DNA from: Flavobacteriaceae bacterium
GTDB lineage: Bacteria > Bacteroidota > Bacteroidia > Flavobacteriales > Flavobacteriaceae
Direction of reading: 5' to 3'
Assembly (NCBI GenBank): GCA_030835825.1
Contig: JAURRA010000006.1
Span: 1 to 64,000 of the forward strand
DNA length: 64,000 bases
Part shown: positions 1 through 7,804 of the stretch, in pieces
Numbering within the stretch: the stretch's first letter is position 1
How the letters are laid out: each line of letters opens with the position of its first letter
Program-made: the position numbers and the translations under genes
Notes under the pieces: model-generated
Seen by the model: only the letters and a program-made list of their open reading frames with translations
What the model was told of the DNA's origin: nothing
Database searches by the model: none

Positions 1-14
1 ATGAACTTAAAATT

Positions 15-557
15 TTACCAAAGAATCCCTTGGAAATCGTTGGGGTTAAAAAGTGGTAATTCTCGGTCTTTCGGTGATAAAATCACCCCCTCAGTCTCAC
101 CCCAGTCAATATTTAAAATGGGGTCGTCAAATCGCAAACCTCTTTCCTGCTCTGGACGATAAGGGGCATCTATCTTATAATTCACCGTAGCGTTTTGGCT
201 TAATACTCTAAAACCGTGGGCGCAGCCTTTGGGCACTAATAATTGATATTTATGGTCACTATTCAAGGTGACTGAACAGAACTGTCCAAACGTAGGCGAG
301 TGATATCTCAAATCTACAACGATGTCTAAAATCTCACCTGATGTGACACGAATGAGCTTGGTTTGAGCAAAAGGAGGCATCTGAAAGTGCAAGCCTCTTA
401 AAACACCCTTTCTAGACTTAGACTCATTGTCTTGAATGAAAGTAGTTTCCGAAAAATCAGAAGATTTGAAACTTTCCATAAAATACCCTCTTTCGTCCGA
501 AAATACATGGGGTTTAATAATTTTAAGACCCGAAATAGTTGTTTCTATGATATTCAT
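15..557 (-). CDS. rfbC: dTDP-4-dehydrorhamnose 3,5-epimerase RfbC
   Basis: A 180-residue cupin-fold epimerase, the usual length for RfbC. It converts dTDP-4-keto-6-deoxyglucose to dTDP-4-keto-rhamnose in the cytoplasm, third step of dTDP-L-rhamnose synthesis. The sequence shows the substrate-site DERGYF motif (residues 21-26), the LRGLHFQ motif with the catalytic-base His57, and the PKGCAHGF barrel segment. Its start overlaps the rfbA stop by 4 nt, so it is translated as the last visible gene of a leftward rfbBAC unit. rfbD, expected next, would lie beyond the left edge of the window. Confidence 0.96.
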   Translation of the reverse strand: MNIIETTISGLKIIKPHVFSDERGYFMESFKSSDFSETTFIQDNESKSRKGVLRGLHFQMPPFAQTKLIRVTSGEILDIVVDLRYHSPTFGQFCSVTLNSDHKYQLLVPKGCAHGFRVLSQNATVNYKIDAPYRPEQERGLRFDDPILNIDWGETEGVILSPKDRELPLFNPNDFQGILW

Positions 558-1429
558 CGCTTAACTAATTGAAAAAGGTATTGCCCGTAATTGGTGCTTC
601 TTAGTGATTCCGCCAATTTCAAAATTTGGTTGGCATCAATGTAGCCATTTTTAAAGGCGATTTCTTCCAGACATGCTACTTTTAGGCCTTGACGATTTTC
701 GATAGCTTGAATATAGTTCGATGCCTCTAAAAGTGACTGGTGTGTGCCAGTATCAAGCCAAGCATAACCTTTCCCCATTATTTGAACATATAGATCGCCT
801 TTGTCGAGATACGCGGCGTTAACGGCCGTAATTTCTAATTCTCCTCTTGTCGAAGGTCTGATTTTTTTGGCCATATCAATCACACTATTGGGATAGAAAT
901 AAAGACCTGTCACAGCGTAATTGGATTGTGGCTCTGTGGGTTTCTCTTCGATATTAATGGCCTGTTGGTTTTTGTCAAAAGAAACAACGCCATAGCGCTG
1001 AGGGTCTGAAACCCAATAGCCAAATACAGTGGCCTCTTTGGAGGATTTAACCCTTTCTATTGCTGCTGTAGTCATTTCTTTCAATCCTTCGCCATGAAAA
1101 ATATTATCCCCCAAAACGAGACAAACATCATCGGAGCCAATGAAATCTTCACCTATCAAAAACGCCTGCGCTAGGCCGTCAGGGGAGTGCTGTTCTTTAA
1201 AAAAAAAGTTCACCCCTAAGCCAGATCCGTCACCCAACAATTTCTTGAAACTGGGCAAGTCATCAGGGGTGGAAATGATCAATATATCTCTAATACCAGC
1301 TTCGAGAAGTACAGCAATGGGATAGTAAATCATGGGTTTGTCGTGTATGGGCAGCAATTGCTTTGACACGCCTTTTGTTATGGGATATAGCCTGGTTCCC
1401 GACCCTCCAGCTAGTACAATGCCTTTCAT
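554..1429 (-). CDS. rfbA: glucose-1-phosphate thymidylyltransferase RfbA
   Basis: A 291-residue nucleotidyltransferase making dTDP-glucose from glucose-1-phosphate and dTTP, the first step of dTDP-rhamnose synthesis. The N-terminal GGSGTRL nucleotide-binding loop (8-14), the SKQLLP segment with Lys23, and the metal-binding GDN (107-109, Asp108) are all present, and full length matches the family. It overlaps rfbB upstream and rfbC downstream by 4 nt each, which indicates translational coupling inside one leftward operon. Confidence 0.97.
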   Translation of the reverse strand: MKGIVLAGGSGTRLYPITKGVSKQLLPIHDKPMIYYPIAVLLEAGIRDILIISTPDDLPSFKKLLGDGSGLGVNFFFKEQHSPDGLAQAFLIGEDFIGSDDVCLVLGDNIFHGEGLKEMTTAAIERVKSSKEATVFGYWVSDPQRYGVVSFDKNQQAINIEEKPTEPQSNYAVTGLYFYPNSVIDMAKKIRPSTRGELEITAVNAAYLDKGDLYVQIMGKGYAWLDTGTHQSLLEASNYIQAIENRQGLKVACLEEIAFKNGYIDANQILKLAESLRSTNYGQYLFQLVKR

Positions 1430-2478
1430 GAGTTTTGATATTGATGTTTGTAATATTCAAGGTATGCTCCTGAAGTTACATTGTTGAGCCATGGCCCATT
1501 GTTCATGTACCAGTTGATCGTGCGCTCAATACCCTCTTCAAAAGTGAGACTTGGTTTCCAGTCCAGTTCTCGTTCTATTTTGTTGGCATCAATGGCGTAT
1601 CGCTTATCATGTCCGGGGCGGTCGGTCACAAATTGAATCAATTGTTCCGAATCGCCTTTTTTGCGCCCTAACTTGTCATCCATCGTGCGACATATGAGTT
1701 TAACCAAGTCAATGTTTTGCCATTCATTGTGGCCTCCAATATTGTAGGTTGACCCCTTTTTTCCATGATGAAACACCCGATCAATAGCCTCGGCATGATC
1801 GACAACGTACAGCCAGTCTCTGGTGTATTTGCCATCGCCGTAAATAGGCAAAGCCATATTATTTTGAATATTATTGATGCATAGGGGGATCAGTTTTTCT
1901 GGAAATTGATTGGGGCCATAATTGTTAGAGCAATTGGAAATCACATAGGGCAATCCATAGGTTTCTCCATAGGCTCTGACCAAATGGTCTGAACTGGCTT
2001 TGGAAGCAGAATAAGGGGAATTGGGATCGTAGGCGGTCTTTTCAGTAAATAGTCCTGTTGCTCCCAAACTGCCATAGACTTCATCCGTGCTAATATGATA
2101 GAAAAGTTTATTTTCCCATTGGTCTTGCCAAAGCGATTTAAATGCATTTAGCAAATTAACAGTGCCCAAGATGTTGGTTTTAACAAAGGCGAGGGGGTCA
2201 GCAATCGATCGGTCAACATGCGACTCAGCGGCCAAATGAATAACACTGTCAAAAGAAAATGATTTAAAAAGCCGTTCAATATAGTTAGGATCACAAATAT
2301 CCCCGTGTAAAAAAGTGTAGTTCGAAAAAGTTGAAATATCCGCAATATTGCCAAGATTTCCTGCGTAAGTCAGTTTGTCCAGATTAAAAATATGGTAATT
2401 GGGGTACTTTTGGACCATGAGTCTTACAACATGACCCCCAATAAAACCAGCCCCTCCAGTAATTAAAATATTTTTCAA
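1426..2478 (-). CDS. rfbB: dTDP-glucose 4,6-dehydratase RfbB
   Basis: A 350-residue extended short-chain dehydrogenase that removes water from dTDP-glucose to give the 4-keto-6-deoxy sugar. The NAD-binding GGAGFIGG motif lies at residues 8-15, the dehydratase STDEVYG motif at 130-136 (Thr131, Asp132, Glu133), and the catalytic Tyr156-x3-Lys160 pair follows. It sits 59 nt downstream of the WecA-type transferase and overlaps rfbA by 4 nt. Together these genes supply an activated deoxysugar for a surface polysaccharide or O-antigen. Confidence 0.97.
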   Translation of the reverse strand: MKNILITGGAGFIGGHVVRLMVQKYPNYHIFNLDKLTYAGNLGNIADISTFSNYTFLHGDICDPNYIERLFKSFSFDSVIHLAAESHVDRSIADPLAFVKTNILGTVNLLNAFKSLWQDQWENKLFYHISTDEVYGSLGATGLFTEKTAYDPNSPYSASKASSDHLVRAYGETYGLPYVISNCSNNYGPNQFPEKLIPLCINNIQNNMALPIYGDGKYTRDWLYVVDHAEAIDRVFHHGKKGSTYNIGGHNEWQNIDLVKLICRTMDDKLGRKKGDSEQLIQFVTDRPGHDKRYAIDANKIERELDWKPSLTFEEGIERTINWYMNNGPWLNNVTSGAYLEYYKHQYQNS

Positions 2479-2537
2479 ATCTAAAGTTTAGAATTACAAA
2501 TATCGCTTAATCAATCACAACCACAAAACCTTTAAAA

Positions 2538-3710
2538 TTAGGAGGCTTTCAGAACGTTTGGCTTTTTTTTGAAAGATTTGACACTTGCTTTAGAATTGAA
2601 TTTTGTTTTGTGGATTTTTACAGGCGTTAAAGCCAATCCCAAAGCAAGAGCTGCCATTACAAGGATGTGAGCGTGGATATTTAATCCAGAAGTCAGATAG
2701 GTTACGAGGACGAGAAAAAGGGTGTAGACTAGTATTAAACATGTTGCTTGAACATGCGTCAAGCCCAGATCAATCAGTTTGTGGTGAATGTGGTTTCTGT
2801 CGGGTAAAAAAGGACTTTTCTTTCTGAGAAGTCTAGAAATGATAACGCGCATGACATCAATTAAAGGATAAGCCAAAAGACCCAAGATATAAACTGGTCC
2901 ATGGTTGATGCTGCTCGAAGTTTCAAATAACGGACTCAATGTAAGAAACTGCAAAGTTTGGAAGGCAATGCAAAGGCCGACTACCATTGAGCCTGAGTCG
3001 CCTAAAAACAATTTTTTTGTTTTTGAAAAATTAGAAATTAGAAACCCTGCTAGGGCTCCAAAAAGCGAAAAATTGAACACCACCAGGTCAAATCTGCCTA
3101 TCCAGGCAAAATAAATTCCAAAAAATAGGCTGACTAAAATCCCTATACTTGAGGCCAGACCGTCAATGCCGTCAATAAGATTAAAAGAGTTGATAATTAG
3201 CAGGTAAACAAAAAAAGTAAAAGGAATTGCAATAGCCATTGGGAGTGTTTCAGTTCCAAAAATGCCGTAAAAGACATCGATATAGCCGTTGATTGGAATG
3301 ATAATAATGGCAATGCTGACCAATTGAAAGAGACATTTGAGACGTGCCTTCATGTCAATCAAATCATCCACAAGACCAGTATAAAAAATTAGGGTTAAAC
3401 CTGATATAAATGCCAAAACACTACCGGACTTATCAATAGTGTCATAAATCCCTTCAAAATTGTTGAAAACTAAAAGGGCAATAAAAACTGATGAAGTCAT
3501 GCAAGTGGCGAAGTAGAGTCCAACACCACCAAACTGAGGAACGGGCTTAGAATGACTACTCCGCGAATTGAGAGAGGCAAATAACCTTTTCGATATCCCA
3601 ATAAAGTGAATGATGCGATAAGCTTGTCGAGACGCAAAAAAACTAACAACAACGACTAACGTAATCAGCATATAAGGGTTTTGACTAAGTAAATAAATTA
3701 ACCGAACCAT
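2538..3710 (-). CDS. WecA/MraY-type undecaprenyl-phosphate sugar-1-phosphate transferase
   Basis: A 390-residue polytopic inner-membrane enzyme of glycosyltransferase family 4, with about ten or eleven hydrophobic segments. It should load a HexNAc-1-phosphate on undecaprenyl phosphate to start polysaccharide synthesis. Family signatures seen are the DD pair at 115-116, the NxxNLIDGIDGLA segment (174-186), GDSGS near 238-241 and the HIHH motif at 307-310. It is the first gene of the leftward operon with rfbB, rfbA and rfbC. The sugar cannot be read from the sequence. A WecA-like role fits the rhamnose context better than MraY, which normally sits in the dcw cluster. Confidence 0.9.
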   Translation of the reverse strand: MVRLIYLLSQNPYMLITLVVVVSFFASRQAYRIIHFIGISKRLFASLNSRSSHSKPVPQFGGVGLYFATCMTSSVFIALLVFNNFEGIYDTIDKSGSVLAFISGLTLIFYTGLVDDLIDMKARLKCLFQLVSIAIIIIPINGYIDVFYGIFGTETLPMAIAIPFTFFVYLLIINSFNLIDGIDGLASSIGILVSLFFGIYFAWIGRFDLVVFNFSLFGALAGFLISNFSKTKKLFLGDSGSMVVGLCIAFQTLQFLTLSPLFETSSSINHGPVYILGLLAYPLIDVMRVIISRLLRKKSPFLPDRNHIHHKLIDLGLTHVQATCLILVYTLFLVLVTYLTSGLNIHAHILVMAALALGLALTPVKIHKTKFNSKASVKSFKKKPNVLKAS

Positions 3711-3742
3711 TGCGCAAGTTAGTTTAGTAATTTGCGCCTCCT

Positions 3743-3750
3743 CAAAGGTA
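3743..3750 (-). promoter_or_regulatory. -7-like box upstream of the wecA-rfb operon
   Basis: On the minus strand this reads TACCTTTG, matching the Bacteroidota -7 consensus TAnnTTTG, and lies 33 nt before the transferase start codon. A -33 TTG at the usual 17-23 nt spacing is not evident, so this is a motif match only. Confidence 0.4.
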
Positions 3751-4321
3751 ATAATTTCTTTTAAAATAGATTCATTCCAAAGAGCTTTTCAAGTATCTGG
3801 TGTTAACAAAGCCCAGAGTCTTTTGACGCCATGATTTATAAAATCAGCTAGATGTTAACCTTAACACATAAATTGTGCCAATAATGACTAGGCCCTGTCG
3901 CCGATTGAAATTTATATTTTAATGGGAATGAATTGATTAGAATCGAAACAATTGAAATGCGGCGATCCGCTTCATATTTACTTTTTTCTGTTCTAATCTG
4001 AGCTACTGTCTCTATTGTTAAAAAGCGGTTCATCTGGCACATCGGGTGTTGCTAGCATATAATAGGTTAATGTAGCGGGCGAAATCCTGTTCGTGTGCCA
4101 TGAAGCCTGTATCCTTTGGCGATAAGCAGTAGATCAAGAAGTGGGTTAGTGCACTTGATATCAATGAAGTTCATCGAAATCATTTTATTTATTGAGGTAT
4201 GTAACGAAAATACATGAGTAAAAAAGTTTAGAGCGCATCTATATGCCGCAACTTACATTAACATGTTGGTTGTGGTTTTTTATGTTGTTCGAATTTTGAA
4301 AGTTTAACCCAGCTATTTTCC
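3751..4321. other. gene-poor AT-rich gap
   Basis: The divergent interval between the rfb operon and the photolyase cassette spans about 690 nt. The only ORF of note is 64 codons on the minus strand (3848-4042), with no recognisable domain and ordinary chance properties. No tRNA, repeat array or clear terminator was seen. It probably holds promoters for both flanking units and perhaps decayed coding sequence. Confidence 0.5.
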
Positions 4322-4329
4322 TATATTTA
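4296..4329 (+). promoter_or_regulatory. candidate promoter of the photolyase cassette
   Basis: A TTG at 4296-4298 is followed after 23 nt by TATATTTA at 4322-4329. This matches the Bacteroidota layout TTG-N17-23-TAnnTTTG except for the last base. It would start transcription near 4335, giving a leader of about 45-60 nt before the candidate starts at 4379 or 4397. Confidence 0.45.
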
Positions 4330-4396
4330 CAACAAAAGAGCTGAAAACAATTTTCTCACTTCTGATAAATATTTAACCATAGATTTTCCCACAAAC

Positions 4397-5470
4397 TTGT
4401 CGGCTATTGAGCGCAGAATTAAAGCAATTGACGCTTTGCGATATGCCTCTACCCGGAATTATGTTGACGGAGCAGTTACCTATTTAAGTCCGTATATTTC
4501 AAGAGGGGTTATTTCTACGAAACAAATTTTTCAACATCTATTGAGCTTAGAACTCCATTGGTCCGCTATTGAAAAATTGGTTCAAGAGCTCGCTTGGAGA
4601 GATTATTGGCAAGAAATTTGGACGGCAAAGGGCCATGCCATAAAAAGCGATTTAAAGCATATTCAAGCGCCCATATTTAACCATGCTGTACCCACTGCGA
4701 TTCTAGACGCTACAACTGGAATTGATGTTGTGGATCGCGCTATTATTGGACTCTACGATACTGGTTATATGCATAACCACATGCGCATGTACGTCGCGTC
4801 AATATGCTGTAATATGGCTAACTCACATTGGCTGCAGCCTGCCCAATGGATGTATTCCCATCTTTTAGACGGAGATTTGGCTAGTAATCATCTGAGTTGG
4901 CAATGGGTGGCTGGAGCCTTTTCAAATAAAAAGTATTATGCCAATCAAGATAATATCAACACTTTTTTTCGCAGTTCTCAAAAGGGGACCTTTCTTGATG
5001 TAGATTACAGTGAATTTGACCAATTTGAAGTACCAAATGATCTTGTGAAAACGACTCCGTTTATCTTAAAAACGATATTGCCAGCAGTTGAGAGACCCCC
5101 ATTAAATAGAAACCAAACTACTTTGATTTACAATTATTATAATCTAGATCCTCATTGGTATAAAGATCAAGATGTTCAAAGGGTTTTGTTGCTGGAGCCC
5201 TCCGTTTTTAGCGACAACCCAGTCGGTCAGAATGCCATTGATTTTGCATTGAAGCTTTCAGAGAATATTCCTGACATTAAAATTTTTGTCGGCGAATTCA
5301 TGGACTTGAAAAAAGAAATGAGCATTGATAAAATAATTTACAAAGAGCATCCTTTAAACTCACACTATTCAGGTCGGGAAGAATCTAGAGATAGTTTGAG
5401 CAGTGTTAAAGGCTATTATCCCTCGTTTTTTGCATTTTGGAAAAAGTGTAAAAAAGAGATAAAGTATTGA
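4397..5470 (+). CDS. photolyase/cryptochrome-like FAD-binding protein with apparently permuted domains
   Basis: From a TTG codon this gives 357 residues. Residues about 20-210 match the helical FAD-binding domain of class I photolyases: YLSPYISRGVIS (29-40), ELAWRDY (64-70), TGYMHNHMRM (122-131) and LLDGDLASN...WQW (156-170). No alpha/beta antenna domain precedes it. Instead residues about 240-345 look like one (strand-helix pattern TTLIYNYYNL, RVLLLEPSVF, IPDIKIFVGE, DKIIYKEHPL), so the domain order seems reversed. The frame stays open upstream to 4262 without ATG, GTG or TTG. Remembered homologues begin near the ATA at 4379 (IDFPTNLS). A flavin-dependent DNA repair or light-sensing role is likely but unproven. 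It is followed after 24 nt by the flavin-reductase-like gene. Confidence 0.85.
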   Translation: MSAIERRIKAIDALRYASTRNYVDGAVTYLSPYISRGVISTKQIFQHLLSLELHWSAIEKLVQELAWRDYWQEIWTAKGHAIKSDLKHIQAPIFNHAVPTAILDATTGIDVVDRAIIGLYDTGYMHNHMRMYVASICCNMANSHWLQPAQWMYSHLLDGDLASNHLSWQWVAGAFSNKKYYANQDNINTFFRSSQKGTFLDVDYSEFDQFEVPNDLVKTTPFILKTILPAVERPPLNRNQTTLIYNYYNLDPHWYKDQDVQRVLLLEPSVFSDNPVGQNAIDFALKLSENIPDIKIFVGEFMDLKKEMSIDKIIYKEHPLNSHYSGREESRDSLSSVKGYYPSFFAFWKKCKKEIKY

Positions 5471-5494
5471 ACAAACAATTGTTAAAGCCCTAGT

Positions 5495-6127
5495 ATGATT
5501 TTAAAAACAGAGGACTTAAAAAATCTCGATCGAATTTATAGATTAAATTTAATCAATTCAATATCTGGTATTAAGCCAGCAAATCTTATCGCGACCAAAT
5601 CCAGGTCAGGACAGGACAATGTCGCCATTTTTTCTTCCGTAGTCCATTTGGGTTCGAATCCGCCTCAGTTAGGTTTTGTGATGCGACCGCAAGTCGAGCC
5701 ATTTACAGACACTTACACCAATATTTTAGAAACGGGTTTTTATACCATTAACCATGTAACCGATGCTTTTGTAAAAAAAGCACACTATACATCGGCAAAA
5801 CTCAAAGCCGATGAATCTGAGTTTGACGTTATGGCAATCCAAAAACAGTATATCGAAGACTTTTTTGCCCCATTTGTTCGGTCAAGTCCTGTTAAGATTG
5901 GCATGAAGCATCTCGAGAGTATTTCTTTAACTAATGCCTGCATTTTTATCATTGGCGAAATCGTTCTTGTGGATGTGTTGGACACTTCCGTTGACAAAAA
6001 GGGTCAGTTGGATTTGAGTGCCCATAAAGGTGTTGGAATTTCAGGTTTAAACACCTATCACGGACTCCCTAAAATTGAAACCTTTCCTTACGTTCGAGAG
6101 AATGAAATACCAACTTTTGATGACTAA
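5495..6127 (+). CDS. flavin reductase-like FMN-binding protein
   Basis: A 210-residue cytosolic protein with the split-barrel flavin-binding fold of the flavin reductase / DIM6-NTAB family. The N-terminal half carries the typical pattern [20 protein letters not shown], then [19 protein letters not shown], where family members bind FMN. It probably reduces or carries flavin using NAD(P)H. Its place between two flavoprotein photolyase-like genes suggests it serves the same light or flavin process, possibly keeping FAD reduced; that link is inference. Its stop codon overlaps the start of the DUF2256 gene by 8 nt. Confidence 0.85.
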   Translation: MILKTEDLKNLDRIYRLNLINSISGIKPANLIATKSRSGQDNVAIFSSVVHLGSNPPQLGFVMRPQVEPFTDTYTNILETGFYTINHVTDAFVKKAHYTSAKLKADESEFDVMAIQKQYIEDFFAPFVRSSPVKIGMKHLESISLTNACIFIIGEIVLVDVLDTSVDKKGQLDLSAHKGVGISGLNTYHGLPKIETFPYVRENEIPTFDD

Positions 6128-6257
6128 GTCACATTTGCCGACTAAAATATGCCCTGTGTGTCAGCGACCGTTTAGCTGGAGAAAAAAATGGGAGCGCGAT
6201 TGGGAGAATGTCAAATATTGCAGCAAAAAATGTATCAAAAACAAAGCACATGCGTAA
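6120..6257 (+). CDS. DUF2256 zinc-ribbon-like small protein
   Basis: A 45-residue protein starting at the ATG inside the motif ATGACTAA, where it overlaps the flavin reductase stop by 8 nt. A longer in-frame start at 6075 or 6105 exists, but DUF2256 members are usually 40-50 residues and start just before LPTKICPVC. The core [17 protein letters not shown] is followed by [11 protein letters not shown], giving two CxxC / CxxxC pairs likely to bind zinc. Function is unknown. From memory, DUF2256 genes often neighbour photolyase or cryptochrome genes, as here. It overlaps the following photolyase by 8 nt as well. Confidence 0.85.
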   Translation: MTKSHLPTKICPVCQRPFSWRKKWERDWENVKYCSKKCIKNKAHA

Positions 6258-7728
6258 CGCGGTTAATTTGATTTTCCCCCATCAATTATTTTTGAATAGT
6301 CCACTGTTCAAAAATGATTTTGAGGTTTACCTCATCGAAGAGTACTTGTTTTTTAAACATTACCAATTTCACAAGCAAAAAATTGCTTTTCACCGCGCTT
6401 CGATGAAGTCATATCAGCAATTTTTGATAAGTCAAGGGTGCAAGGTTCATTACATTAGTGCAGACCATGTTTTGGCCGATATTAGAAATTTTCAACAAGA
6501 AATGATTTCAAAAGAAATCAAAGAGATACATGTTGTGGATCCAACTGATGAGTGGTTGCAAAACAGATTGAATGGTTTGAAACAATCGTGTGATCTTATC
6601 ACTTACCAAAACCCTCAGTTTTTTAACTCCATTAAGGACTTGAGTGTATTTTTCAGAAAAGACAAAAAATCGTTTTTTCAAACTTCATTTTACAAACAGC
6701 AACGACTCAAAAGGGGTATTTTGGTAGATGAGAACAATCAGCCTGACGGTGGCCAATGGACCTTTGATGTTGAAAACCGCAAAAAGTTTCCCAAAAACAA
6801 AATACCACCAACCATACACTTTCCTGAGCCTTCTGATTTCTGGGACGAAGCTGTCGCATATACAAAAACCCATTTCGGCGATAACCCCGGAGAACTGTCC
6901 AGTCAAAGAATTTACCCCATCGATCACCAAGAATCTTCCGAATGGTTAGAGCAATTTTTCACTTATCGGTTTTACGATTTTGGTGCCTACGAAGACGCCA
7001 TTGTAAAAGACCATGTCTTTTTAAATCACAGCATTCTGTCTCCTCTGATGAATGCCGGTTTAATTTTGCCCTGCGAAGTAATTGAGAAAACACTGCATTT
7101 TGCGGTGGAAGAAAAGATTCCCATCAATTCAACAGAAGGATTTGTTAGGCAAATTATTGGTTGGCGCGAATTCATTCGTGGCATGTATTGGTCTAAAGGC
7201 AATTTCTCTAGAACTCAAAATTACTGGAACTTTAAACGCAAGATTCCGCAATCTTTTTATACTGGGACCACAGGAATTGATCCTGTCGATGACGCTATAA
7301 AAAAGGTATTAAAAACGGGTTATTGCCACCATATTGAGAGGTTGATGGTTTTAGGCAATTTTATGTTTTTGTGTGAATTCGACCCCGATGAAGTTTATCG
7401 GTGGTTTATGGAATTGTTTATCGACGCTTATGATTGGGTCATGGTGCCCAATGTCTACGGTATGTCTCAATTTGCCGATGGCGGCACCTTTGCAACCAAG
7501 CCCTATATCGGTGGCTCGAATTATATAAAAAAAATGAGTGATTATTCCAAGGGAGCATGGGAGCCCATTTGGGACGGGCTGTTTTGGAGATTTATTCATA
7601 ATCAAGAAGGCTTCTTTCTTAAAAATCCTAGAACCTCAATGATGGTCCATTCTTTTCGTAAAATGTCTGACGAAAAGAAAAACGGTCACCTGGTCCAGGC
7701 AGAACAATTTTTAAAACAATTGGCTTAA
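6250..7728 (+). CDS. PhrB/CryB-like photolyase lacking the Fe-S cluster cysteines
   Basis: A 492-residue member of the prokaryotic (6-4) photolyase / CryB family (COG3046-like). The chosen ATG precedes NLIFPHQLF; a start at 6208 would only add residues overlapping DUF2256. Residues 5-110 form the alpha/beta antenna domain ([12 protein letters not shown] at 41-52), and 230-480 the FAD-binding domain ([18 protein letters not shown] at 297-314, [14 protein letters not shown] at 358-371, [12 protein letters not shown] at 401-412, ATKPYI at 415-420). In PhrB four cysteines hold a 4Fe-4S cluster; the aligned positions here are about Pro345, Ser433, Ala436 and Pro439, so no cluster is expected. Repair or photoreceptor function is likely; substrate is unknown. 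Confidence 0.9.
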   Translation: MRNAVNLIFPHQLFLNSPLFKNDFEVYLIEEYLFFKHYQFHKQKIAFHRASMKSYQQFLISQGCKVHYISADHVLADIRNFQQEMISKEIKEIHVVDPTDEWLQNRLNGLKQSCDLITYQNPQFFNSIKDLSVFFRKDKKSFFQTSFYKQQRLKRGILVDENNQPDGGQWTFDVENRKKFPKNKIPPTIHFPEPSDFWDEAVAYTKTHFGDNPGELSSQRIYPIDHQESSEWLEQFFTYRFYDFGAYEDAIVKDHVFLNHSILSPLMNAGLILPCEVIEKTLHFAVEEKIPINSTEGFVRQIIGWREFIRGMYWSKGNFSRTQNYWNFKRKIPQSFYTGTTGIDPVDDAIKKVLKTGYCHHIERLMVLGNFMFLCEFDPDEVYRWFMELFIDAYDWVMVPNVYGMSQFADGGTFATKPYIGGSNYIKKMSDYSKGAWEPIWDGLFWRFIHNQEGFFLKNPRTSMMVHSFRKMSDEKKNGHLVQAEQFLKQLA

Positions 7729-7804
7729 TTCTGTTAGTCCCAGTTTGGCTATTTCTCTCAAAAAGGTTATTTTGTCAGATAATTATTGAAAAAAAATTAA
7801 AATT

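Noticed and set aside
3848-4042. 64-codon leftward ORF in the gap beside the rfb operon
   Set aside because: No family features and no start or context support; neighbouring frames have scattered open stretches of similar size, so chance or decayed sequence is likelier.
6075-6119. 15-codon upstream extension of DUF2256
   Set aside because: It lies in the flavin reductase coding region in another frame, and known DUF2256 proteins start near the LPTKICPVC core.
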